64,000 nucleotides of DNA, from the NCBI RefSeq assembly GCF_014145325.1, contig NZ_JACHTF010000010.1, positions 1 through 64,000 of the forward strand. Reading direction: 5' to 3'. Below the pieces are notes generated by a model. It did no database searches. It saw nothing but the letters and a program-made list of their open reading frames with translations, and was not told the origin of the DNA. The stretch is from Marilutibacter spongiae (GTDB taxonomy: Bacteria; Pseudomonadota; Gammaproteobacteria; Xanthomonadales; Xanthomonadaceae). Shown here piece after piece: positions 7,313 to 16,722 of the stretch. The position numbers and the translations under genes were made by a program. Each line of letters opens with the position of its first letter. Position 1 is the first letter of the stretch.

Positions 7313-9387
7313 ACCGATCCCTCCTCTCCACCCTGTTGATCGCCAGCCTGGCGCTGCAACCGGTCGCCGCGCCGCGGGCGCAAGCCGTGGCGCCGCCCGC
7401 CTCCGGGGCCCTGGACATGCAGGGCGCGGACATCCGCGCCTTCATCCAGGACGTCGCGCGCGCCACCGGCACCACCTTCATCGTCGACCCGCGGGTGCAG
7501 GGCACGGTCAACGTCAACCGCAGCGCCCCCATGTCCGAACAGGAGCTGCTCGGCGTGCTGCTCGCCGTCCTGCGCGCGAACGGGCTGGTCGCCGTCCCGG
7601 CCGGCGCGGGCGCCTACCGCGTGGTCCCGGACGACACCGCCGCGCAGCAGCCGGGATCGGCGGGCGGCGGCGCCATGGGCTTCGCCACACAGGTCATCCC
7701 ACTGCGCACGGTCGATGCGCGGATCGCCGCCGAGACGCTGAAGCCGCTGGTCGGACGCGGCGGCGTGGTCCTGCCCATGCCGCAATCCAACAGCCTGCTG
7801 GTGGCCGACTACGCCGACAACCTCAGGCGCATCCGCGAACTGGTCGCGCAGGTCGACAGCGATCGCGCGACCATCGACACCGTCACCCTGCGCAACAGCT
7901 CGGCCCAGGAGATCGCGGGCACCGTATCGCGCCTGTTCGGCATCGGCGGCGCCGACGGCGGCAGCACGGCCTTGTCGATCCTGCCCGTGGAGAGCAGCAA
8001 CTCGATCGTGGTGCGCGGCGACGCGGCGCTCATCCAGCGGGTCACGGCGATGATCCTGGAGCTCGACCGCCGGGCGGAGAGCAGCGGCGACGTCCGCGTG
8101 GTGAAGCTGCGGCACGCCAACGCCGAACAGTTGCTGCCGGTACTGCAGCAACTGGTGGGCCAGGCGCCCGACGGTGCGACGTCCGCCGACCGGCCGGCCA
8201 GCAATGCCGTCGATCCCGCGGGCGCGGACGCCCAGGTGATCGCGGGCACCGCCGGCAAGCGCCCGACCATCGTGCGCTACCCGGGCTCCAACTCGCTCAT
8301 CATCAATGCCGATCCGGAAACCCAGCGAACCCTGCTCGACGTCATCAACCAGCTCGACACGCGCCGCGAACAGGTGCTGGTCGAAGCGATCGTGGTCGAG
8401 ATATCCGACGAGGCCGCGAAGGAGCTGGGCGTGCAGTTCCTGCTGGCCGGCAAGGACGGCCGCATACCGTTCACCGCCACCCAGTACCCCAGTTCCAGCG
8501 TGGGCATCATGCCGATCGCGGCCGGGGTCGCCGCCGGCGCGCCCGGCGAGGACGACGACGGCAACCCCCTGCTCGACGCCGCCCGCACCGCCGCCCTGAA
8601 CTCGCTGCTCGGCCTGACAGGCGGCCTGGCCGGCATCGCCGGCAGCAGCGGCGACGCGGTCTTCGGCATGATCATCAACGCGGTCAAGTCCGACACCGGC
8701 TCGAACCTGCTGTCGACGCCGTCCATCCTCACCCTCGACAACGAGCAGGCGCGCATCCTGGTGGGCCAGGAAGTGCCGATCACGACCGGCGAGGTCCTGG
8801 GCGACTCCAACAGCAATCCCTTCCGCACGATCCAGCGCCAGGACGTCGGCGTGCAGCTGGAGGTCAAGCCGCAGGTCAACAGCGGCGGCGGCATCACCCT
8901 GTTCCTGCGGCAGGAAGTGTCGTCGATCGCCGGGCCGGTGAGTTCCAGCCTCAACGAGCTCGTCCTCAACAAACGCGAGATCGAGACCCGCGTGCAGGTC
9001 GACGACGGCGCCATCGTCGTCCTTGGCGGCCTGCTCGACCAGACCGACCGGGTCACGGTCGACAAGGTCCCCGGACTGGGCGACATCCCGCTGATCGGCG
9101 GCCTGTTCCGCAGCACCGCGCGCCGCAACGACCAGCGCAACCTGATGGTGTTCATCCGGCCCACGGTGATCCGCGATGCCAGCGACGCCCAGCGCGCGAC
9201 CTCGCAGCGCTACGACTATATCCGCGACCGCCAGTTGCAGGCCCAGGATCCGCGCCAGCAACGCGCCACCCTCGATGCCCTGGTCCAGGATTACCTGCGC
9301 GCGAGCCCGCCGGTGGCGCCGCCCGTGCCCCTGCCCGCCGCCCCGGCCGCGCCGCCCCTGGAACCGGCGCCGTCGTCCACGCCATGA
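7309..9387 (+). CDS. gspD: Type II secretion secretin GspD
   Basis: 692-aa outer-membrane secretin that forms the exit channel. The signal peptide ends near residue 25. An N0 domain (DMQGADIRAFIQDVARATG, ~40-110) precedes N1-N3 repeats and the conserved C-terminal secretin domain (~380-640), which contains NLLSTPSILTLDNEQARILVGQ split over the usual positions and VPGLGDIPLIGGLFR. A Pro-rich tail ends the protein. No separate pilotin (GspS) gene was found nearby. The start is TTG, overlapping the gspC TGA. Confidence 0.97.
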   Translation: MNRSLLSTLLIASLALQPVAAPRAQAVAPPASGALDMQGADIRAFIQDVARATGTTFIVDPRVQGTVNVNRSAPMSEQELLGVLLAVLRANGLVAVPAGAGAYRVVPDDTAAQQPGSAGGGAMGFATQVIPLRTVDARIAAETLKPLVGRGGVVLPMPQSNSLLVADYADNLRRIRELVAQVDSDRATIDTVTLRNSSAQEIAGTVSRLFGIGGADGGSTALSILPVESSNSIVVRGDAALIQRVTAMILELDRRAESSGDVRVVKLRHANAEQLLPVLQQLVGQAPDGATSADRPASNAVDPAGADAQVIAGTAGKRPTIVRYPGSNSLIINADPETQRTLLDVINQLDTRREQVLVEAIVVEISDEAAKELGVQFLLAGKDGRIPFTATQYPSSSVGIMPIAAGVAAGAPGEDDDGNPLLDAARTAALNSLLGLTGGLAGIAGSSGDAVFGMIINAVKSDTGSNLLSTPSILTLDNEQARILVGQEVPITTGEVLGDSNSNPFRTIQRQDVGVQLEVKPQVNSGGGITLFLRQEVSSIAGPVSSSLNELVLNKREIETRVQVDDGAIVVLGGLLDQTDRVTVDKVPGLGDIPLIGGLFRSTARRNDQRNLMVFIRPTVIRDASDAQRATSQRYDYIRDRQLQAQDPRQQRATLDALVQDYLRASPPVAPPVPLPAAPAAPPLEPAPSSTP

Positions 9388-10880
9388 GCACCGTCGCGCC
9401 CGCCCGCCTGCCGTACGCCTTCGCCAAGGCCCATGGCATCGTCGTCCTGGACAGTGGCGAGGATTTCGTGCGGATCGGCCTGCGCGAAGGCGCCGACGCC
9501 GGTGCGTTGCTCGAGGCCCGGCGCGCCCTGCAGCGGCGCCTGCAGGTCGAGCGGCTCGATCGCGCGGCCTTCGACCGGCAGCTGTCGGAAGCGTACGCCG
9601 ATGCGGGGCTCGAGCGCGCGAGCGACGCCGACGCCTTCGATGCCCATGGCAGCCTGGACGCGCTGGTCGACGACATGCCGGCCACCGCCGACCTGCTCGA
9701 AAGCCAGGACGACGCGCCGATCATCCGGCTCATCAACGGCCTGCTCGCGGAAGCCGCCCGCCTGGGCGCATCCGACGTGCACGTGGAACCTTCCGAAGCC
9801 CACCTGCGGGTGCGTTTCCGCGTGGACGGCGTCATGCGCGAGATGCTCCGCCTGCCGGCGCGGATCGCGCCGCTGCTGGTCTCGCGGGTGAAGGTGATGG
9901 CGCGCCTGGACATCGCCGAGAAGCGCGTGCCGCAGGACGGTCGCATCTCCGTGTCGATGGGGGCGAAGGCGCTGGACGTGCGCGTCTCCACGCTACCGGC
10001 CCGGGGCGGCGAGCGCGTGGTGCTGCGCCTGCTCGACAAGGACCAGGGCATTCTTTCGCTGCGCGAACTGGGCATGCCGCCCGGGGTGTCGCGGGCGGTC
10101 GAGCGCGCGCTTGGCCTGCCCAACGGCATCATCCTGGTCACCGGCCCGACCGGCTCGGGCAAGACCACCACGCTCTACGCCGGGTTGGCCGGGCTGAACG
10201 ACGGCAGCCGCACCATCCTCACCGTGGAGGACCCGGTCGAGTACGCGATCGACGGCATCGGACAGACCCAGGTCAACGCCAAGGTCGGCATGAGCTTCGC
10301 GGCGGGCCTGCGCGCGATCCTGCGACAGGATCCGGACACGGTGATGGTGGGCGAGGTCCGGGACCCGGAAACTGCGCGCATCGCGGTGCAGGCCAGTCTC
10401 ACCGGCCACCTGGTGCTGTCCACGGTGCACACCAACGATGCCGTCGGCGCGATCACCCGCCTGCGCGACATGGGCGTCGAGCCGTTCCTGCTGGCCTCCA
10501 CCCTGCGCCTGATCCTGGCCCAGCGACTGGTGCGTCGCCTGTGCCCGGCCTGCCGCGCGCCGCGGGAACCGGACGCCCTCGCGGCGCGCGTACTCGGCAC
10601 GGGCGTCGCCGCCACGCTCTATCGAGCGACCGGTTGCCAGGCCTGCAACCACACCGGCTACTCGGGTCGCCTGGGGGTCTACGAGGCGATCACGATCGAC
10701 GACACGCTGCGCCGCCTGATCGGCGAGAACGCCGACGAGGGCAGCATCGCCCGCGCCGCGTTCGCCGAGGGTGCCCGCCTCTCGCAGGCCGCCCGCGACT
10801 GCGTGCTCGCCGGTCACACGACACTGGAAGAAGCCTTGCGCGTCACCCACCAGGGGAGCGGTGTCGATGGCGAGGTTTGA
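9384..10880 (+). CDS. gspE: Type II secretion ATPase GspE
   Basis: 498-aa cytoplasmic hexameric ATPase that powers pseudopilus assembly. Walker A GPTGSGKTT is at 254-262 (Lys260). The Asp box and Walker B lie in RQDPDTVMVGEVRDPETA and the His box in STVHTND. The zinc-binding tetracysteine (CPAC...CQAC) lies near residues 385-415. The ATG at 9384 overlaps the gspD stop as ATGA; in-frame sequence further upstream is a shadow of gspD. Length is normal. Confidence 0.97.
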   Translation: MSTVAPARLPYAFAKAHGIVVLDSGEDFVRIGLREGADAGALLEARRALQRRLQVERLDRAAFDRQLSEAYADAGLERASDADAFDAHGSLDALVDDMPATADLLESQDDAPIIRLINGLLAEAARLGASDVHVEPSEAHLRVRFRVDGVMREMLRLPARIAPLLVSRVKVMARLDIAEKRVPQDGRISVSMGAKALDVRVSTLPARGGERVVLRLLDKDQGILSLRELGMPPGVSRAVERALGLPNGIILVTGPTGSGKTTTLYAGLAGLNDGSRTILTVEDPVEYAIDGIGQTQVNAKVGMSFAAGLRAILRQDPDTVMVGEVRDPETARIAVQASLTGHLVLSTVHTNDAVGAITRLRDMGVEPFLLASTLRLILAQRLVRRLCPACRAPREPDALAARVLGTGVAATLYRATGCQACNHTGYSGRLGVYEAITIDDTLRRLIGENADEGSIARAAFAEGARLSQAARDCVLAGHTTLEEALRVTHQGSGVDGEV

Positions 10881-12075
10881 GTACGCCGCGCTCGACGTCC
10901 GTGGACGACCGCGACAGGGCGTGGTCGACGCCGCCGACCCCGAATCCGCACGTGCGCGACTGCAGGCGCGGCGCCTGTCGCCCACACGGCTCGAACCGGC
11001 CCGCGCCTCCCGACCCGCCGCGCGCGGACGCAGCCTGTTCGATCGCTTCAGCGGGCGCGACGCGACCCTGTTCACCCGCCAGCTGGCGACACTGGTCACG
11101 GCCGCGCCACTGGAGGAAGCGCTGCGCACGATCGGTTCGCAGGCCGAGAAGCCCGCCGTGCGCCGGGTCGTCATGGCGACCCACGCGCAGGTGCTCGAGG
11201 GCTTCCGCCTGTCGGATGCGATGGCGCGCCAGGGCAAGGCTTTCCCGCCCCTGTACCGTGCCATGGTCGCCGCCGGTGAGGGTTCGGGCGCGCTGCCCGA
11301 CGTGCTCGAGCGGCTGGCCGACCTGCTCGAACGCGAACAGCAGGTCCGCGGGAAGCTCGTCACCGCGCTCGTCTATCCCGCGGCACTGGCGATGACCGCG
11401 ATCTGCGTGGTGATCGCGCTGATGCGCTTCGTCGTACCGCGGGTGGTCGACCAGTTCGACTCCATGGGCCGCGAGTTGCCGGCGCTGACGCGCGCGATCA
11501 TCGCCGTCTCCGACCTGATGACCCAGTGGGGCCTGCCAGCGCTGTTGGTTCTCGGCCTGGGCCTGGCGGCATTCCGCGGCCTGCTGGCGCGCGACGCGTT
11601 CCGCTTGCGATTCGACGCACTCGTGTTGCGCACGCCCCTGCTGGGACGACTGGTGCGCGACGTCCATGCCGCGCGCATGGCGCGAACGCTTTCGATCATG
11701 GTCGACAGCGGCCTGCCGATCATGGAAGGCCTGGCCATCACCGCGCGCACGGTGCACAACCGCGTGCTGCGCGGCGCCACCGACGACATGGTGGCGTCGA
11801 TCCGCGAAGGCGGCAGTCTGTCCGCGGCGATGAAGCGCGCCGGCGTGTTCCCGCCCACCCTGCTCTACATGGCCTCCAGCGGCGAGAACAGCGGACGCCT
11901 GGCGCCGATGCTTGCGCGCGCGGCCGACTACCTCGAGCGCGAGTTCAACACCTTCACCACCGCCGCGATGAGCCTGCTGGAGCCGGCGATCATCATCCTG
12001 CTCGGCGGCGTGGTCGCGGTGATCGTGCTCGCCATCCTGCTGCCCATCCTCCAGTTCAACTCGCTCGCCCTGTAG
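10867..12075 (+). CDS. gspF: Type II secretion platform protein GspF
   Basis: 402-aa polytopic inner-membrane platform protein. It begins MARFEYAALD, the usual GspF N-terminus, and has two T2SSF domains, each ending in a membrane segment (ALAMTAICVVIALMRFVVP; LLVLGLGLAAF; IIILLGGVVAVIVLAILLP). Conserved FTRQLATLV and ASSGENSGRL are visible. The ATG at 10867 lies 14 nt inside gspE, so translation is probably coupled. Confidence 0.96.
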   Translation: MARFEYAALDVRGRPRQGVVDAADPESARARLQARRLSPTRLEPARASRPAARGRSLFDRFSGRDATLFTRQLATLVTAAPLEEALRTIGSQAEKPAVRRVVMATHAQVLEGFRLSDAMARQGKAFPPLYRAMVAAGEGSGALPDVLERLADLLEREQQVRGKLVTALVYPAALAMTAICVVIALMRFVVPRVVDQFDSMGRELPALTRAIIAVSDLMTQWGLPALLVLGLGLAAFRGLLARDAFRLRFDALVLRTPLLGRLVRDVHAARMARTLSIMVDSGLPIMEGLAITARTVHNRVLRGATDDMVASIREGGSLSAAMKRAGVFPPTLLYMASSGENSGRLAPMLARAADYLEREFNTFTTAAMSLLEPAIIILLGGVVAVIVLAILLPILQFNSLAL

Positions 12076-12112
12076 CGGGCGGCCCCATGCCCACCCCGGA
12101 CCCGATGCCGAC

Positions 12113-12571
12113 ATGAACCCGACTCCCTCGCCCCACAAGACACCCCGGCCCCGCCCAGCGGCCGCCGGCTTCACCCTCGTCGAACTGATGGTGGTGATCG
12201 TCATCATCGGCCTGCTGGCGACGGTGGTGATGATCAACGTGATGCCCAGCCAGGACCGCGCCATGGTCGAGAAGGCACGCGCGGACGTCTCCGTGCTGGA
12301 GCAGGCCACCGAGACCTACCGCCTCGACAACCTGGCGTATCCCACCACGGCGCAGGGCCTGCAGGCACTGCTGCAGGCGCCCGCCGGCCTTGCCCGTCCC
12401 GAGCGCTACCGTCGCGGCGGCTACATCCGCCGGCTTCCCGAGGATCCTTGGGGGCAGCCGTACCAGTACCGCGCGCCGGGACGTCGCGGTCCGTTCGACG
12501 TGTATTCCCTGGGCGCCGACGGCGTCGAGGGCGGCGAAGACGACAATGCCGACATCGGCAACTGGGAATGA
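12113..12571 (+). CDS. gspG: Major pseudopilin GspG
   Basis: 152-aa main subunit of the T2SS pseudopilus. The prepilin-peptidase site is G19|F20 in GFTLVELMVV, with Glu at +5. The GspG calcium-site region SLGADGVEGGEDDNADIGNW is at the C-terminus. The leader is Pro-rich and longer than usual (19 residues). It is the only gene in the operon with a real gap upstream (37 nt), which may allow independent initiation of this abundant subunit. Confidence 0.97.
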   Translation: MNPTPSPHKTPRPRPAAAGFTLVELMVVIVIIGLLATVVMINVMPSQDRAMVEKARADVSVLEQATETYRLDNLAYPTTAQGLQALLQAPAGLARPERYRRGGYIRRLPEDPWGQPYQYRAPGRRGPFDVYSLGADGVEGGEDDNADIGNWE

Positions 12572-13032
12572 CCCCGCGCTCGCCCCGGCACTCGCGCGGC
12601 TTCACCCTGGTGGAGCTGATGGTCGTGCTCTTCGTCATCGGCCTGGCCGGGGCCGCCGTGGCGATGACCGCGCCGGGCCGTGATCCGTTGCGCGAACAGG
12701 CCGACCGCTTCGCGGTGCGCCTGGCGCTGGCCCGCGACGAGGCCATCCTGGGCGCGCGCACGATCGAAGTCACCGTGACCTCGCAGGGCTACGGTTTCTC
12801 GCGACGCCAGTTCGAAGGCTGGCAGGCGCTGGGCGAGCCGCCGTTCGCGAACGTCCTGTGGGAGGACGACGTCGGCGCGCGCCTGCCCCGCGAGGACGCC
12901 CGCTTGCGTTTCCACTTCGATCCAACCGGGGCGGCGCTGCCCCAGGCCCTCCGCCTGGAACGCGAGGGCGGCGTCATGACCGTAGAGGTCGATGCCGCCG
13001 GCCAGGTACAGGTCCATGCAGCGAACCGCTGA
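12568..13032 (+). CDS. gspH: Minor pseudopilin GspH
   Basis: 154 aa. The leader is cut at G11|F12 in RGFTLVELMVVLFVIG, with Glu+5. The globular part fits GspH/FimT (FAVRLALARDEAILGARTIEV...GYGFSRRQF). The ATG at 12568 overlaps the gspG stop as ATGA. The protein is thought to sit below the GspI-J-K tip. Confidence 0.93.
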   Translation: MTPRSPRHSRGFTLVELMVVLFVIGLAGAAVAMTAPGRDPLREQADRFAVRLALARDEAILGARTIEVTVTSQGYGFSRRQFEGWQALGEPPFANVLWEDDVGARLPREDARLRFHFDPTGAALPQALRLEREGGVMTVEVDAAGQVQVHAANR

Positions 13033-13033
13033 C

Positions 13034-13402
13034 ATGCGCGCCCGCGGATTCTCCCTGATCGAGGTGTTGGTGGCGCTCGCCATCTTCGGCCTGGCGGTGA
13101 TCGCCCTGCTCAACCTGGCGGGCGAGAGCACGCGCAACACCGCCTGGATGCGCGAACGCATCCTCGCCGGCGTGGTGGCCGACAACCGAGCCGTCGAGGC
13201 GAGCCTTGCCGGGCGCGCCGAGCTCGACGCGATGATGGCGATCCGGGAAGGCGTGGAAGAGGCGGGCGGCCAGGACTGGCGATGGACGCGGCGTTTCGAG
13301 GCGACCGACGTCCCGGGCCTGATGCGGGTGGACGTGACCGTCGTGGCCGCGGACTCGGACCGGATCGCCGCCGAGCTGACCCTGTACCGGACGTCGCCGT
13401 GA
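13034..13402 (+). CDS. gspI: Minor pseudopilin GspI
   Basis: 122 aa. A short leader is cut before FSLIEVLVALAIFGL, with Glu+5; the C-terminal part matches GspI (NTAWMRERILAGVVADNRAVEA). The ATG at 13034 is one base after the gspH stop. An alternative in-frame ATG at 13016 would lengthen the leader by six residues and overlap gspH. It forms the pseudopilus tip with GspJ and GspK. Confidence 0.93.
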   Translation: MRARGFSLIEVLVALAIFGLAVIALLNLAGESTRNTAWMRERILAGVVADNRAVEASLAGRAELDAMMAIREGVEEAGGQDWRWTRRFEATDVPGLMRVDVTVVAADSDRIAAELTLYRTSP

Positions 13403-14043
13403 ACGTCCGTGTCGACCCGTCGCGCCCCAACGACCGGAGGCTCATCCGTGGGAGGTGCCTGGAGGCGGGCTTCACCCTCGTGGAGATGCTGGTGGCCCTT
13501 TTCGTCTTCGGACTCATCGCCGCGTCGGCGGTGGCGGTGATGGCGTATGCCGTCGACGGCCAGGAGGTGGTGCGCGGGCATGCCGGGGAAATCGCCGCGT
13601 TCCAGCGCGCGCGCGCCCTGCTGCGCGCCGACCTGGGCCAGGCGGCGCCAAGGCGCGTGCGGGACGCCAGCGGCCAGCCCGCGCGCCGCGCGTTCGTCGC
13701 CGGCGCACCGGGGGCGCCGGTGCTGCTGGGCTTCGTGCGACGCGGGTGGAGCAATCCGGAGGGCGAAGCACGCGCCTCGCTGCAGTACGTGGAATACCGC
13801 ATCGTCGAAGGCCGCCTGGAGCGTCGCACCCGCCCCGCCCTGGATGGCGCCGCGCTGTCCGCGCCGCAGGTCCTGCTGGAGGGGGTGCGGTCGGCACGGC
13901 TGCGCTTTCGTTTCCGCGGCGACTGGCTCGACGGCTGGCCGGGCGGCGCGGAAACGCTGCCGGATGCCATCGCGCTGGAACTCGAGCTCGACGGCTTCGG
14001 TCGAATCGAACAACTGTTCCTGGTCCCGGCGGTGCCGGCATGA
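13399..14043 (+). CDS. gspJ: Minor pseudopilin GspJ
   Basis: 214 aa from a GTG start that overlaps the gspI stop. The prepilin site is G24|F25 in AGFTLVEMLVALFVFGL, with Glu+5. The body contains GspJ features (RARALLRADLGQ; VEYRIVEGRLERRT; LLEGVRSARLRFR). A start further upstream in frame would be a gspI shadow. Confidence 0.93.
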   Translation: MNVRVDPSRPNDRRLIRGRCLEAGFTLVEMLVALFVFGLIAASAVAVMAYAVDGQEVVRGHAGEIAAFQRARALLRADLGQAAPRRVRDASGQPARRAFVAGAPGAPVLLGFVRRGWSNPEGEARASLQYVEYRIVEGRLERRTRPALDGAALSAPQVLLEGVRSARLRFRFRGDWLDGWPGGAETLPDAIALELELDGFGRIEQLFLVPAVPA

Positions 14044-15044
14044 ACCGCGCGCGCCGGACGCCCCTGCCGGCGCAGCGCGGGGTCGCGCTGTTGACCGTGC
14101 TCCTGCTGGTCGCGGTGATGTCGGTGCTGGCGATGGCGATGCTCGACGACGTCCGCTTCGCGACGCGACGTGCGCGCAACGTGCAATCGGTGACGCAGGC
14201 GCAGTGGCATGCGCTGGGCGCCGAGGCGCTCGCGCGACAGACGATCCTCCGCATCGACGCGGCCCAACCCGGGCGTACCACCCTGGCGGGGGGCTGGAAC
14301 GGGCGCAGCGTGCCGCTTCCCATCGAAGACGGCGAGCGCGGGATGGCGACGCTGCGCATCCGCGATGCCGGCAATTGCTTCAACCTCAACAGCGTCGTCG
14401 AGGGCACCGTGGAGCAGTGGCAACGACGCGAGTTGGGCGCGCGCCAGTACTTCGCGTTGCTGCATGCCCTGGCGTTCGACGATGCGCAGGCCCGGCAACT
14501 GGTCGACACCCTGGTCGACTGGATCGACACCGACGCGACGCCGTCGCCCGCGGGCGCCGAGGACGCCCACTACGCACACCGCGAACCCGCCAGCCGCACG
14601 GCGGCGGGCCTGCTGGCCGACACCAGCGAGTTGCGGGCGATCGCCGGCTATTCGGCATCCGCCTACGCACGCGTCCGACCCTACGTCTGCGCGCTGCCGG
14701 GTGCCGGGCTTTCGCCGCTCAACCTCAACACCCTGGGCCCCGACGACGCCCCCCTGCTGTCGATGCTCACCCTGGGGGCACTGGACGCCGCGCAGGCCCG
14801 GCGCGCCATCGCCGGTCGCCCGGCCGGCGGCTGGACCGATGCCGCCGCGTTCTGGAGCCAACCGCTGCTCGCCGCCACCGCACCGCCCAACCCGGTGCTG
14901 GAGCAGGTGGCCCTGCGCACCCGCTTCTTTGGCGTACGCGCGCAGGTCGAGTACGGCGATGCACAGGTCGTGCTGGACGAACTCCTCGAACTTCGCGCCG
15001 GCGCGCTGCTCCTGCGCGCCCGCCAATGGGACCCCGATCCATGA
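14040..15044 (+). CDS. gspK: Minor pseudopilin GspK
   Basis: 334-aa tip subunit. After R13-G14 the hydrophobic helix reads VALLTVLLLVAVMSV and lacks Glu+5, which is diagnostic of GspK. The alpha-helical insertion domain with NCFNLNSVV and LVDWIDTD (calcium-site region) is present, as is PLNLNTLGPDDAPLL near the C-terminal domain. ATGA overlap with gspJ. Confidence 0.95.
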   Translation: MNRARRTPLPAQRGVALLTVLLLVAVMSVLAMAMLDDVRFATRRARNVQSVTQAQWHALGAEALARQTILRIDAAQPGRTTLAGGWNGRSVPLPIEDGERGMATLRIRDAGNCFNLNSVVEGTVEQWQRRELGARQYFALLHALAFDDAQARQLVDTLVDWIDTDATPSPAGAEDAHYAHREPASRTAAGLLADTSELRAIAGYSASAYARVRPYVCALPGAGLSPLNLNTLGPDDAPLLSMLTLGALDAAQARRAIAGRPAGGWTDAAAFWSQPLLAATAPPNPVLEQVALRTRFFGVRAQVEYGDAQVVLDELLELRAGALLLRARQWDPDP

Positions 15045-16219
15045 CAAGCCTCATCCGCCTGCACCTGCTGGCACCCACCGGGACCCACGCCCACTGCCTG
15101 AGCCTCGACGAAGCCGGTCGCATCATCGGCCGCGAGACGTGGTCGGTGGACCCGCCGCAGCGCTGCCGGCCGCCGCGCAGCGATGCCCCCGTCCGCGACG
15201 TCCTTGCCGTGCCCGGTGCGGCCGTGGGAAGCACATGGATGGCGATCGACGCCGCCAGCGAGGCACAGGCCGTGGCGCTCGCCCGGCACCGGATGGAAGG
15301 CCGGCATGCGTCGGCGCCGGGCGCGCTGCACGTCGTGCTGGCGCCTGCGCATGAGGGCGAGCCCGAGCGCCAGGTGCTCGTCGTCGACCCCGACCTGATG
15401 CAGCACTGGCTCGACGCGGCAAGCCGCCTGGGCATCGAGGCTGACGTTGTCCTGCCCGACTACATGCTGCTCCCCGGCCCCGTCCCCGCCGGGGCCGACG
15501 ACAGCGCCGCGACCGCCCCCGCGACCACGCGCCTCGAGCGGGCGGGCCAGTGGCTGGTCCGTGGAGACCGGCTGGCGTTCACCGCCGAGCCCGAGCTCGC
15601 GCGGCTGCTGCTGGACATGCCCGCGGACGGTGCAACCGGGACCGTCGTCCTCCCGCCCGACGCCGGCGATGAGTCCCTCGCAGCCGGCGCCCTGCAGCCA
15701 TCGGTGAACCTGCTGCAGCACCGGTTCGCGCCTCGGCGTGGCGATGCCGGCGTGGCGTCCTGGCACCGCGTGGCGATCCTGGCGGCACTCCTGGTGCTCT
15801 CGCCGGCGCTGCTGGCCGCGGGCGACGCGGTCCGCCACGGGATCGCCGCCATGCGGCTCGAGCGCGAGGCAGACGACACCGCCCGCGCCCTGCTGGGCGC
15901 GTCGGCCGCGGACCTGCCCCCGGCCGTTGCGTTGCAGGACGCGCTCGACTCGGGCGCGTCCGGCACCACGACGCCCGCCGCGCTCGCGCCGTTGTTCGCT
16001 GCGGTGGGCCAGGTGCCCGGCCTCCATATCGAACGCCTGGACGCGACCGAAGGACGCCCGGTCTCCGCCTGCGTGGCGCCCGCCACCCCGGCGGACCTGG
16101 ACGCATTGCGCGAGGCCCTGGCCCGCAAGGGACTCTCGATGGCGCCCGGTCCGGCCAGCCCGACGCCCGCCGACTGCGCGGGCCACGTCCTCATCCTCGC
16201 CCCGGAAGTCCATCAATGA
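15041..16219 (+). CDS. gspL: Type II secretion assembly protein GspL
   Basis: 392 aa. The cytoplasmic actin-like part (~1-235) would bind GspE. One membrane segment is VAILAALLVLSPALLAAGDAV (~245-265), split around its ends, and a periplasmic ferredoxin-like domain follows (PLFAAVGQVPGLHIERLDA...). The sequence is divergent, as is normal for GspL. Identity rests on the topology and the position between gspK and gspM. ATGA overlap with gspK. Confidence 0.88.
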   Translation: MTSLIRLHLLAPTGTHAHCLSLDEAGRIIGRETWSVDPPQRCRPPRSDAPVRDVLAVPGAAVGSTWMAIDAASEAQAVALARHRMEGRHASAPGALHVVLAPAHEGEPERQVLVVDPDLMQHWLDAASRLGIEADVVLPDYMLLPGPVPAGADDSAATAPATTRLERAGQWLVRGDRLAFTAEPELARLLLDMPADGATGTVVLPPDAGDESLAAGALQPSVNLLQHRFAPRRGDAGVASWHRVAILAALLVLSPALLAAGDAVRHGIAAMRLEREADDTARALLGASAADLPPAVALQDALDSGASGTTTPAALAPLFAAVGQVPGLHIERLDATEGRPVSACVAPATPADLDALREALARKGLSMAPGPASPTPADCAGHVLILAPEVHQ

Positions 16220-16722
16220 ACGCCATCCCGCCCCTGCAGCGCTGGTGGCGCGGTCGCGACCGCCGCGAGCACTGGCTGATCGGCACGATGTGCCTGATGC
16301 TCGCGGCCTTCGCCTACGCCTATGGCGTGCTGGCGCCCCTGCATGCCCTGGGTCGCGACGCACGCGCGCGCTACGACAGGGCCGCGGCCGATGTCCTCCG
16401 GGTCCGCGAGCAGGCCGAAACGCTCCGCCGGATGCCCGACGCGGCAAGCCGCCAGCCCGTCGACCTGGCGCGGGTGCTGGACACCCTGTCCGACGCCGGG
16501 CTCGACGACCGCACCACGCACCGGCTCGATGGCGACGCGATCGAGCTCGAACTGACGGACGTCGAGGCCGCGGCCGTGTTCGCCTGGCTGGACCGGCTGG
16601 AGCAGGGCCACGCGACGGCGCCCACGATGCTGCATGTCGAGCGACGCGCCACCGGCGTGGCGGCTCGCCTGCGACTGCCCGCAGGGCGCCCGCCCCCCGC
16701 TTCACAGGTGGGGACGCCATGA
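16216..16722 (+). CDS. gspM: Type II secretion assembly protein GspM
   Basis: 168 aa. A short cytoplasmic N-terminus with RWWRGRDRREHWLI leads into one membrane helix (~22-43) and a periplasmic ferredoxin-like domain. This topology and the position next to gspL identify GspM, the partner of GspL. ATGA overlap with gspL. Confidence 0.88.
   Translation: MNAIPPLQRWWRGRDRREHWLIGTMCLMLAAFAYAYGVLAPLHALGRDARARYDRAAADVLRVREQAETLRRMPDAASRQPVDLARVLDTLSDAGLDDRTTHRLDGDAIELELTDVEAAAVFAWLDRLEQGHATAPTMLHVERRATGVAARLRLPAGRPPPASQVGTP

Noticed and set aside
7102-9261. 719-aa minus-strand open frame opposite gspD
   Set aside because: Antisense shadow of a well-conserved secretin; composition (His/Asp/Val/Gly) is that of complemented GC-rich codons.
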